Shown in pieces: positions 8,744 to 15,818 of a stretch of 35,655 nt of DNA. Every line of letters begins with the position of its first letter. Positions within the stretch are counted from its first letter, which is position 1. Origin of the DNA: an uncultured Eubacterium sp. (lineage in GTDB: Bacteria; Bacillota; Clostridia; Lachnospirales; Lachnospiraceae); contig CANDMV010000028.1 in NCBI GenBank assembly GCA_947385875.1, positions 1 through 35,655 on the forward strand. The letters are read 5' to 3'. The notes below the pieces were generated by a model, which worked only from the letters and a program-made list of their open reading frames with translations, was not told where the DNA came from and did no database searches. The position numbers and the translations under genes were made by a program.

Positions 8744-10540
8744 ATGACCGTATCAGAATACATATTCGATTTTTTACAGCAGAAAGGAATAGATACCATA
8801 TATATGGTATCCGGCAGCTCTGCCATGTGGCTGACAGATTCCTTATATAAAAATGAAAAGCTTCAGGCGGTCTGTATGCATCACGAGCAGGCGGCAGCGA
8901 TGGCCGCAGACTTATATGGCCGTATGCGTGGTGTGCCGGGAGCGGCGCTGGTAACGATCGGGCCGGGAGCAGCGAATGCTGTGACAGGAGCAGCGCAGGC
9001 GTATGTGGATTCAAGCGCTCTTTTTATTATTTCGGGGCAGGCAGGCTCCAGGCTGCTGCGCTATGAGCAGGAGACGGGAATCCGCCAGCATGGGACACAG
9101 AGTCTGAATTTAGAGCCGATGGTGTCTTCCATTACAAAATATTTCGCGGCGGTTTTAGACCCGGCTGATATCCGCTATCATATGGAGCGCGCATATTTTG
9201 AGGCAGTCAATGGAAGGAGAGGGCCTGTGTGGATTGATGTGCCTGTGGACATTCAGAATAAGCAGGTTCCACAGATTATGAGGGCGTTTTTAAGTGCCGA
9301 GGTGAAATCTGCGCAGGAAACAGCAAATCTTCAAGATGTATCGGAAACTATGCGGACAGAATCAAATACTGTGCTTTTGGAAGATGCCATTTCTAAGGCG
9401 CTGGAAAAAGTGGCAGATTCTAGAAAGCCGCTTCTTCTAGTGGGAGGCGGCGCTGATAAAAAGACAGTAGCTGCAGTCACACAAAAGCTGCATATCCCGG
9501 TAGTGACATCCCGGATGGGGATTGACAGGATTGCTTCAGATGATCCGTATTATGTGGGACGGATTGGCGCTTATGGACAGAGGGCTGCGCATTTTGCCGT
9601 TCAGCAGGCGGATGTACTTCTGATTCTTGGATGCCGTCTTTCTGTGTCTTCGATTGGATATTATCCAGAACGGTTTGGGGAAAATGCATTTAAGATTCAG
9701 GCTGATCTTGATCAGAAAGAGCTGGATAAGCCGGATGTACCGATAGATTTAAAGCTGTGCATGTCAACAGAAGGATTTGCTAAGAAGCTTTTGACGTTGG
9801 AGCCGCTAGCTTGTGATGAATGGGCAGCTTACTGCAGAAATCTAAGAGACAGGTATCCTGTGGTAACAGAAGAATACCGCAGATGCAATCCGCTGAATTC
9901 TTATTATTTTACAGAATTGCTGAGCAGGATGGCGCCGGAGAATGCAGCAGTTGTTGTAGATACCGGAAGTGTCTGTAATGTAGCTTCACAGGCATGGCAT
10001 TTGAAAAAGGAACAGCGTTTTTTGGTATCAGGAGGACTGTCCTGCATGGGCTTCTGGGCAGGAGCGATTGGATGCTGCGGCGGTGATGTGCCTGTGCTTG
10101 CGTTATCTGGCGACGGGAGTGTCTCTATGAATATTCAGGAGTTTGCGACGCTGATGTATCACCATTTTCCGCTCAAATTGTTCGTCTATCAGAATCATGG
10201 ATATATGCTGATACGCCATAATCAGCATAATTATATGGAAGACAGGTTTTTGGGAGTTGGGGAAGACAGCGGGCTAAAAACGCCGGATTACTGTAGGGTG
10301 GCGGCAGCTTACGGCCTTCCGTCTGTACGGATTTCTTATGGAGACGATATAGAAGCAAAGCTTCAGGAGGTGCTGTCAGCAGACTGGCCGGTAGTCTGTG
10401 AAGTCATGCTAGAGACATTTGGCCCGCTTGCGCCTCGGATTGCGTCAAAGGTCATGCCGGACGGCAGCTTAAAAGCAGCGGAGTTCGATGATCTGGCTCC
10501 ATTTCTGCATGAGGAAGATAAGCCGGAGTCGTTTGTATAG
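8744..10540 (+). CDS. YerE-like, acetolactate-synthase-type ThDP enzyme
   Basis: 598-residue thiamine-diphosphate enzyme of the acetohydroxyacid-synthase fold. The cofactor-activating E48 lies in MHHEQAAAMAADLYGR. The C-terminal diphosphate/Mg2+ motif GDGS is at 456-459 with N484 in YQNHGYML. A central domain (about 200-340) contains LLVGGGADKK and ILGCRLS. The gene is followed by CDP-glucose 4,6-dehydratase and RfbH homologues, so it most likely resembles YerE of Yersinia, which attaches a two-carbon acetyl unit from pyruvate to a CDP-4-keto-3,6-dideoxyhexose. A true branched-chain amino-acid role is unlikely because no regulatory subunit or ilv gene is present. ATG 8744 has aaagga five bases upstream; TTG 8729 is rejected. 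Confidence 0.85.
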   Translation: MTVSEYIFDFLQQKGIDTIYMVSGSSAMWLTDSLYKNEKLQAVCMHHEQAAAMAADLYGRMRGVPGAALVTIGPGAANAVTGAAQAYVDSSALFIISGQAGSRLLRYEQETGIRQHGTQSLNLEPMVSSITKYFAAVLDPADIRYHMERAYFEAVNGRRGPVWIDVPVDIQNKQVPQIMRAFLSAEVKSAQETANLQDVSETMRTESNTVLLEDAISKALEKVADSRKPLLLVGGGADKKTVAAVTQKLHIPVVTSRMGIDRIASDDPYYVGRIGAYGQRAAHFAVQQADVLLILGCRLSVSSIGYYPERFGENAFKIQADLDQKELDKPDVPIDLKLCMSTEGFAKKLLTLEPLACDEWAAYCRNLRDRYPVVTEEYRRCNPLNSYYFTELLSRMAPENAAVVVDTGSVCNVASQAWHLKKEQRFLVSGGLSCMGFWAGAIGCCGGDVPVLALSGDGSVSMNIQEFATLMYHHFPLKLFVYQNHGYMLIRHNQHNYMEDRFLGVGEDSGLKTPDYCRVAAAYGLPSVRISYGDDIEAKLQEVLSADWPVVCEVMLETFGPLAPRIASKVMPDGSLKAAEFDDLAPFLHEEDKPESFV

Positions 10541-10629
10541 TGAAAGTAAGTTATTTAATGACATCGGGTGTGAAAAGCAGTGGTATAGCAGCATAAGATC
10601 TTGGCAGTTACATATATGGGAAGTGTGAG

Positions 10630-11712
10630 ATGAAGGATGAAAATCTGTATAAAAATATCGAATTTTATAAAGGAAAGCGAGTATTGGTTACTGGCCACAC
10701 TGGATTTAAGGGTGCATGGCTGACGGCGGTTTTGAATTTTTTGGGAGCTGACGCTGCAGGGTATGCGTTGGCACCGGAGCCGGGATGTCTGTATGAAAAG
10801 ATCGGCGGGGACGAGCTGATATGTAATGTGACAGGAGATTTGTTGGACAGCGGCCTGCTGGAGAAGACAGTACAAAGGCTTCAGCCGGAGATTGTCCTGC
10901 ATCTGGCGGCGTTTGGATTTATCAAAGAGTGCTTTATGGAACCGCTCCGGGCATATCGGACAAACCTTATGGGAAGTGCAGTCCTGTTGGAGACGCTTAG
11001 AAATTGTCCATCTGTAAAGAGCATTGTCCTCGTATCTACAGATAAAGTCTATAAAAATAAAGGAGACGGCGCTTCCTATCAAGAAGAGGATGCGCTGGAC
11101 GCGGCAGACCCATATTCCTGCAGCAAGATCTGCATGGAATATTTGGCACGGGATTACCGCGCATCTTATTTTCAGGCAGACAGCGGCAAGGCAGGGATTG
11201 CGGTTGTGCGCGCGAGCAATGTTCTGGCGGGCGGCGATCATGTAAAGACAAGGCTGATTCCGTCTATTTTAAAATCAGTATCGGAAGGATCAGCGGTACA
11301 GCTGCGTAATCCATCGCAGACAAGGCCCTGGCAGTCTGTACTGGACGCATTGGACGCATATTTAACAGTTGCCAGGATGATGTATGAAAAGCCGTCGGCA
11401 TATGCGGGAGAATGGAATATCGGGCCGGGACGAGACGGCATCCGTTCGGTATCGTGGGTTTTTGACAAGATCAGGGAATCCTTTGAGGGCCTTGATTACC
11501 GTGAGGGCGGGCAGCTTCAGGTGGCTGAGTCTAAGACGCTGGGACTGGATATACAAAAAGCGCTGGACAGGCTGGAATGGATGCCTAGGATGTCCTGTGA
11601 GGAAACAGTCAGGCAGACGGCAGAGTTTTTTAAATGCCAGACGGAGGGACAAAAGGAACGGGAGATCTGTACGCGGATGATTGCGGCATATTACGGTCAA
11701 GATTCTGTGTGA
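10630..11712 (+). CDS. rfbG: CDP-glucose 4,6-dehydratase
   Basis: 360 residues, the standard length. This extended SDR converts CDP-D-glucose to CDP-4-keto-6-deoxyglucose in the cytoplasm, the entry step of 3,6-dideoxyhexose synthesis. The NAD-binding GHTGFKG is at 22-28. The catalytic Thr137-Asp138-Lys139 sits in STDKVYKN, and the SDR pair is Y162/K166 (PYSCSK). RASNVLAGGDH and WNIGPG are also typical of RfbG. It is followed by a tandem-repeat gap and the RfbH gene, the usual pathway order. The start has a weak gggaag site. RfbF, the cytidylyltransferase that supplies CDP-glucose, is not in the window. Confidence 0.92.
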   Translation: MKDENLYKNIEFYKGKRVLVTGHTGFKGAWLTAVLNFLGADAAGYALAPEPGCLYEKIGGDELICNVTGDLLDSGLLEKTVQRLQPEIVLHLAAFGFIKECFMEPLRAYRTNLMGSAVLLETLRNCPSVKSIVLVSTDKVYKNKGDGASYQEEDALDAADPYSCSKICMEYLARDYRASYFQADSGKAGIAVVRASNVLAGGDHVKTRLIPSILKSVSEGSAVQLRNPSQTRPWQSVLDALDAYLTVARMMYEKPSAYAGEWNIGPGRDGIRSVSWVFDKIRESFEGLDYREGGQLQVAESKTLGLDIQKALDRLEWMPRMSCEETVRQTAEFFKCQTEGQKEREICTRMIAAYYGQDSV

Positions 11713-11756
11713 GCTGGAATGTCACGGATGAAGAAGGAGCTGATATAGCAGTAAAT

Positions 11757-11999
11757 GCGGGAGGGGCTTCAGAAAAAGATAGAAACAGTGCAAATGCAGG
11801 CAAAAAAGTGAATAGCCAGAGCAGCGAAAGCAGGAGGGGCTTCAGAAAAAGATAGAACAGTGCAAATGCAGGCAAAAAAGTGAATAGCCAGAGCAGCGAA
11901 AGCAGGAGGAGCTTCAGAATAAGATAGAACATTGCAAATTCAGGCGAAAAAGTGAATAGCCAGAGCAGTGAAAGCACGAGAAGCTTCAGAGTAAGAGTA
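11757..11999. repeat. 72-bp tandem repeat, three full copies plus a partial one
   Basis: Copies run 11757-11829 (73 bp, one extra A), 11830-11901 and 11902-11973, with a partial fourth at 11974-11999. Each begins gcaggaggggcttcag or a close variant and ends gccagagcagcgaaa. The first two copies are nearly identical and the third and fourth diverge progressively. The array occupies most of the gap between rfbG (stop 11712) and rfbH (start 12032). The unit contains purine-rich, SD-like gcaggagg but no start codon in a useful place. The minus strand is open through the array and would encode a hydrophobic 24-residue repeat; I regard that as a by-product of a unit length divisible by three. Confidence 0.92.
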
Positions 12000-12031
12000 C
12001 CACGGCATGAATGCAGGAGAAAGGGAATGAT

Positions 12032-13384
12032 ATGAAGAGAGAATGGAAAAACGAAGAGGAGGCACGGCTGGAGATCACAGGCTTAGTGGCTGAATATTAC
12101 CATGCGTTTAAAGAGGATAAAAGAGAGTATCGACAAGGAGATCGGATTCCATATGCCGGACGCGTGTATGATGAAAAAGAAATGTGCCGGCTGACGGAAG
12201 CAGTACTGGATTTTTGGCTGACATCTGGAAGGTTTGTGGATGAATTTGAGCGGGAGTTTGCCCGGTGGCTTGGAGTACGCTATGCGAGTCTGGTAAACAG
12301 CGGTTCTTCCGCGAATTTAATTGCGTTTTTTGCACTTACATCCGAAGAACTGGGGGAGCGTGCAATCAGGCGCGGTGATGAGGTGATTACAGCTGCAGCC
12401 GCTTTTCCGACTACAGTAACTCCGATGATTCAATACGGGGCTGTGCCGATATTTTTGGATATTACAATACCGCAGTATAATATCGATATTCATATGCTGG
12501 AGGCTGCTTATACGGAAAGAACAAAAGCAGTCTTTGTGGCGCACACACTGGGCAATCCATTTGATCTAAAAGCGGTAAAAGAGTTTTGTGACAGGCATCG
12601 TCTGTGGCTGGTTGAGGATAATTGTGATGCTTTAGGCGGTACCTATACACTTGGTGGAAAAGAGAAGCTGCTGGGAACAGTGGGAGATCTTGGAACGTCC
12701 AGTTTTTATCCGCCGCATCATATGACGATGGGAGAAGGGGGATGTGTTTATACAGATAATCCACAGCTTCATCGGCTGATAAGGTCTTTTCGTGACTGGG
12801 GCCGTGACTGCATGTGTGCATCCGGTCAGGATAATTTCTGCGGCCATCGATTTGAAGGACAGTATGGAGAGCTTCCGACAGGATATGACCATAAATTTGT
12901 ATACAGCCATTTTGGATTTAATCTAAAGACGACTGACCTTCAGGCAGCCGTAGGCTGTGAACAGCTGAAAAAGCTTCCTTCGTTTGTCGCAGCCAGAAGA
13001 CATAACTGGAAGCGGCTTTATGACGGCCTTTTATGTATTCAGGATAAAATCATTCTGCCGCAGCCTGCTGATAACAGTAATCCGAGCTGGTTTGGATTTT
13101 TAATGACTGTTCGCGAGGGAATAGACTGTGTGGAGGTTATCAAGCAGATCGAGAACAGGGGCATTCAGACAAGACGGCTTTTTAGCGGCAATCTGGTAAA
13201 GCATCCGTGTTTTGATGAAATGCGTGCAAATCAGAGAGGTTATCGTATCGCAGGCTCGCTGGAAAATACAGACCGCGTGATGCGAGATTCCTTCTGGGTG
13301 GGCGTATATCCGGGAATGGATGATGCGCGGGTGGATAGGATGATTGAAGTAATCAAAGAGGCATTAGCGGGGCAGAATGGATGA
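12032..13384 (+). CDS. rfbH: CDP-4-keto-6-deoxyglucose 3-dehydrase (E1, PMP and Fe-S dependent)
   Basis: 450 residues of the DegT/DnrJ aminotransferase fold, but with the hallmarks of E1 of 3,6-dideoxyhexose synthesis. The PLP-binding lysine is replaced by H229 in YPPHHMTMGEGG, so the cofactor acts as pyridoxamine phosphate. Four cysteines fit the [2Fe-2S] motif: C198 (DNCDALGG), C260, C262 and C270 (C-x-C-x7-C). The enzyme removes the C3 hydroxyl of CDP-4-keto-6-deoxyglucose and needs an E3-type reductase, which is not found here. I chose ATG 12032, after aaaggga; ATG 12011 is an in-frame alternative. Its stop overlaps the next start (ATGA). Confidence 0.93.
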   Translation: MKREWKNEEEARLEITGLVAEYYHAFKEDKREYRQGDRIPYAGRVYDEKEMCRLTEAVLDFWLTSGRFVDEFEREFARWLGVRYASLVNSGSSANLIAFFALTSEELGERAIRRGDEVITAAAAFPTTVTPMIQYGAVPIFLDITIPQYNIDIHMLEAAYTERTKAVFVAHTLGNPFDLKAVKEFCDRHRLWLVEDNCDALGGTYTLGGKEKLLGTVGDLGTSSFYPPHHMTMGEGGCVYTDNPQLHRLIRSFRDWGRDCMCASGQDNFCGHRFEGQYGELPTGYDHKFVYSHFGFNLKTTDLQAAVGCEQLKKLPSFVAARRHNWKRLYDGLLCIQDKIILPQPADNSNPSWFGFLMTVREGIDCVEVIKQIENRGIQTRRLFSGNLVKHPCFDEMRANQRGYRIAGSLENTDRVMRDSFWVGVYPGMDDARVDRMIEVIKEALAGQNG

Positions 13385-14295
13385 GAAAAATAGTCATTAC
13401 CGGCGCTACCAGCATGATCGGCATAGCGTTGATTCAGGCAGCATTATCAGATCCGGCTGTGGAAAAGATCTATGCAGTCGTAAAGCCGGATACTGAAAAA
13501 AGAAATCGGATTCCATCTGATCTGCGCATTCAGGTCATACCCTGCGATGTGACAGATTATGGCAGACTTGCTTCGTACATATCTGATGAATGTGAGGTGT
13601 TCTATCATCTGGCATGGCCGAGAACTGACACATATGAAGAAAATGATGTGGATATTATATGGAAATGCCGCAATATGCAGGCAGTGCTGGAAGCGGTTCG
13701 TGCAGCAGCAGACATGGGATGTAAAAAATTTGTCGGAGCAGGGTCGCAGTCTGAGTATGGTATTGTAAATGCGGAAAAAATATCTCCTGCTATGGACTGT
13801 CATCCAGTGCGCGCGGACGGGATTTCGCATCTGGCAGCGGGGCAGCTGGCACGTATGGTGTCTTCGCGTTTTGGGATGAGCTGTATCTGGATGCGGATTT
13901 TCAGTGTATACGGCAGATATGATCGTCCAAATTCTCTAATTAGCTCTACGATAGCAAAACTGCTAAGAGGTGAGCACTGTTCCTTTACGCCTTCCGAGCA
14001 GATGTGGGATTATCTGGAGGCAGATGATATAGGCAGGGCATTTTATTTGGTTGGAGAAAAATCTGTGGGACATCATATTTATTGTGTTGGAAGCGGGACG
14101 GCAAGGCTGCTGCGTGAATATATCGAAACGATTAGAGATCTTGTGGCACCGGATGCACGGCTGGGATTCGGTGAGCTGGATTATCCGCCGAATCCGATTA
14201 TGCATTTGTGTGCAGACATTACAGATCTTTCTTATGATACGGGATGGAAGCCAGCCATTACATTTGAAGAAGGGATACGGAGACTGGTGTTATGA
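13381..14295 (+). CDS. Extended SDR (epimerase/dehydratase family) with an altered active site
   Basis: 304 residues with an N-terminal Rossmann motif GATSMIG (8-14), AGSQSEYG carrying the usual catalytic serine, and MRIFSVYGRYD as in sugar-nucleotide SDRs. The YxxxK pair is missing: aligned on the LAAG that follows, the site reads ADGISHLAAG, giving D146 and H150. By position after rfbH it should be the reductase that reduces the 4-keto or branch carbonyl, like YerF or AscF, but the lost residues argue for a different mechanism or a non-catalytic role. It overlaps both neighbours by four bases, so co-translation is likely. Confidence 0.8.
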   Translation: MRKIVITGATSMIGIALIQAALSDPAVEKIYAVVKPDTEKRNRIPSDLRIQVIPCDVTDYGRLASYISDECEVFYHLAWPRTDTYEENDVDIIWKCRNMQAVLEAVRAAADMGCKKFVGAGSQSEYGIVNAEKISPAMDCHPVRADGISHLAAGQLARMVSSRFGMSCIWMRIFSVYGRYDRPNSLISSTIAKLLRGEHCSFTPSEQMWDYLEADDIGRAFYLVGEKSVGHHIYCVGSGTARLLREYIETIRDLVAPDARLGFGELDYPPNPIMHLCADITDLSYDTGWKPAITFEEGIRRLVL

Positions 14296-14819
14296 GGAAA
14301 ATACTCAAAAGCGCATGGCAGCTGACAGAATCTGCGGTATACATGTTTCTGCGCATCGTAACTCGATTCACAGGGAAAAAACTGACGGAACAGGCAGCGG
14401 CTTCCTTTCTGCAGTTTGTGAAATTTGGCATTGTCGGGCTGAGTAATACGGTTATTTCTTATATGATATATGCATCCAGTCTGTTGTTTTTCAAAAGCAG
14501 GCATCTGCTGCCGGAGACGGATTATCTGGCTGCGCAGATGCTTGCGTTTTTGCTTTCAGTGCTGTGGGCATATTATTGGAATGACCGTGCAGTGTTTCAG
14601 ACTGGACGCAGTGGGCAGAGAAAGGTCTTTCAGACATTGATGAAGACGTATCTTACGTATTCGTTTACGGGGTTGTTTTTAAGCGGGGGACTTCTGATTC
14701 TCTGGGTGTATATCGGGATACCGGAATTGGCTGCACCAGCTTTGAATTTATTGTTTACGGTTCCTCTAAATTTTTTGATCAATAAATTCTGGACGTTTAA
14801 ACCGGACGAGAAAGGATGA
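14292..14819 (+). CDS. GtrA-family membrane protein (putative polyprenyl-phosphate-sugar flippase)
   Basis: 175 residues with four predicted transmembrane helices (about 43-65, 78-100, 117-138 and 143-163). FVKFGIVGLSNTVISY and the C-terminal FLINKFWTF are hallmark GtrA motifs. The family is thought to flip undecaprenyl-phosphate-linked sugars to the outside, where a polytopic transferase uses them. An N-terminal extension of about 40 residues is longer than in many relatives. It overlaps the SDR stop (ATGA) and ends the polysaccharide run. Its partners are the GtrB-like enzyme at 4182 and possibly the frameshifted protein before it. Confidence 0.88.
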   Translation: MRKILKSAWQLTESAVYMFLRIVTRFTGKKLTEQAAASFLQFVKFGIVGLSNTVISYMIYASSLLFFKSRHLLPETDYLAAQMLAFLLSVLWAYYWNDRAVFQTGRSGQRKVFQTLMKTYLTYSFTGLFLSGGLLILWVYIGIPELAAPALNLLFTVPLNFLINKFWTFKPDEKG

Positions 14820-14868
14820 TAAATGTCACTATTCATGGGTCAGGAATGCGCACCAGCTGCAACGTAAA

Positions 14869-15625
14869 ATTTTGTAACCGTTCAGATACAGTGTTACATA
14901 TTGGCTGTGAGGACGCTGAGAGAGGGAATCTGCCCGGTCTGTCGGCGTCCGTTCCAGAATGCTAAGAATCCCTAAGCATTCTGCATCTGCGCTGTGGCAC
15001 CGGACGGTCGCGGCACCCAGTCCGCCCCGGCCTAAGGCCGGAAGCTAAAGGTGCCGCTGCGGCTTCGCCGCCTGTGTATAGAACAGAATGCTAAGGGCTT
15101 CTAAGCATTCTTTCAAAGCCGCTGACAGACCGGGCAGATTCCCTCTCTCAGCTGTTCGTGACATGCATTACATGAAACGATCTATACATAATGGCTGTCA
15201 GATCAGTAATCTTAGATCAGCAGCTCACGGTATAAGGTTCTGGTAATGTATGTATAGTTTTCATTTTTAATCAGTATTTCTCTAGATCTAAATCGATTCG
15301 CGATGAGACTTTCATAGCAATGCAATGCTTATCAAAAACAGCCGGATGAGGGGAGCAGGCCTGCCTTCTGGCGACGTTGGAAGAATGCTTAGAAGCCCTT
15401 AGCATTCTGTTCTATACACAGGCGGCGAAGCCGCAGCAGCACCTTTAGCTTCCGGCCTTAGGCCGGGGCGGACTGGGTGCTGCGACCGTCCGGTGCCACA
15501 GCGTAAACACAGAATGCTTAGGGATTCTTAGCATTCTGTAAAAGTCACCAGAAGACAGGCCTGCTCCCCTCATCCGGCGTCCGGGTATCCATATATGTAA
15601 CACTGTATCTGAATGGTTACAAAAT
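14869..15625. repeat. 757-bp non-coding element with terminal inverted repeats and nested palindromic modules
   Basis: The ends 14869-14901 and 15593-15625 are inverted copies (32 of 33 bases match, containing ttcagatacagtgttacata). Inside lie two modules in opposite orientation. The left (14915-15152) has 32-bp arms at 14915-14946 and 15121-15152 with one mismatch. The right (15341-15578) has 31-bp arms at 15341-15371 and 15548-15578 with one mismatch. The two stems share no sequence, yet they enclose nearly the same GC-rich core (14955-15115 and 15377-15538), which includes small hairpins built on agaatgct/agcattct and ggcctaaggcc. No open frame of note and no transposase is present. The A/T-rich centre (15153-15340) separates the modules. 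This accounts for most of the 936-bp gene-free stretch 14820-15755. Confidence 0.92.
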
Positions 15626-15691
15626 CTTAAGTGAATGATATTGGCCGTGAATAGCAGCCGATAATTTTGAAAATGAAAAGCTTTTTATAGC

Positions 15692-15720
15692 TTTACACAA
15701 TTTAATATTTTTGGTATGAT
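15692..15720 (+). promoter_or_regulatory. Sigma-A-type promoter
   Basis: TTTACA (15692-15697) and TATGAT (15715-15720) are separated by 17 bases of A/T-rich spacer. Transcription should start near 15727, about 90 bases before the REC/HD-GYP gene. A terminator hairpin begins only about 15 bases after the expected start site. Confidence 0.7.
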
Positions 15721-15741
15721 AGGACTATCTTATAGCGGATT

Positions 15742-15776
15742 CCCGCTGCTGCTCTTTGTGCAGCAGCGGGTTTTTA
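15742..15776 (+). terminator. Intrinsic terminator or attenuator in the leader of the signalling genes
   Basis: A perfect 10-bp stem, CCCGCTGCTG (15742-15751) with CAGCAGCGGG (15761-15770), has a 9-base loop and is followed by TTTTTAT. It lies between the promoter at 15692-15720 and the ATG at 15819, so transcripts would either stop after about 50 bases or read through into the gene. Confidence 0.8.
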
Positions 15777-15818
15777 TACTCACGAGTGACAGCGTATCAA
15801 TATATCAGGAGGATGAGA

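Noticed and set aside
8744..10540. Acetolactate synthase for branched-chain amino-acid synthesis
   Set aside because: No small regulatory subunit or ilv/leu genes nearby, while rfbG and rfbH follow directly; a YerE-like role fits better.
11630..11977. Minus-strand frame of 115 codons encoding a hydrophobic 24-residue repeat (LLWLFTFLPAFALF type) across the 72-bp array
   Set aside because: The unit length is divisible by three, so an open frame in one copy stays open in all. No ribosome binding site, recognisable family or promoter supports it, and it overlaps the rfbG end.
14869..15625. Insertion sequence with transposase
   Set aside because: No open frame of meaningful length lies between the terminal repeats, and no target-site duplication was evident, so only a non-autonomous or structural element can be supported.
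15756..15818. N-terminal extension of the receiver/HD-GYP protein
   Set aside because: It would translate the right half of a terminator hairpin, and AGGAGG points to ATG 15819.
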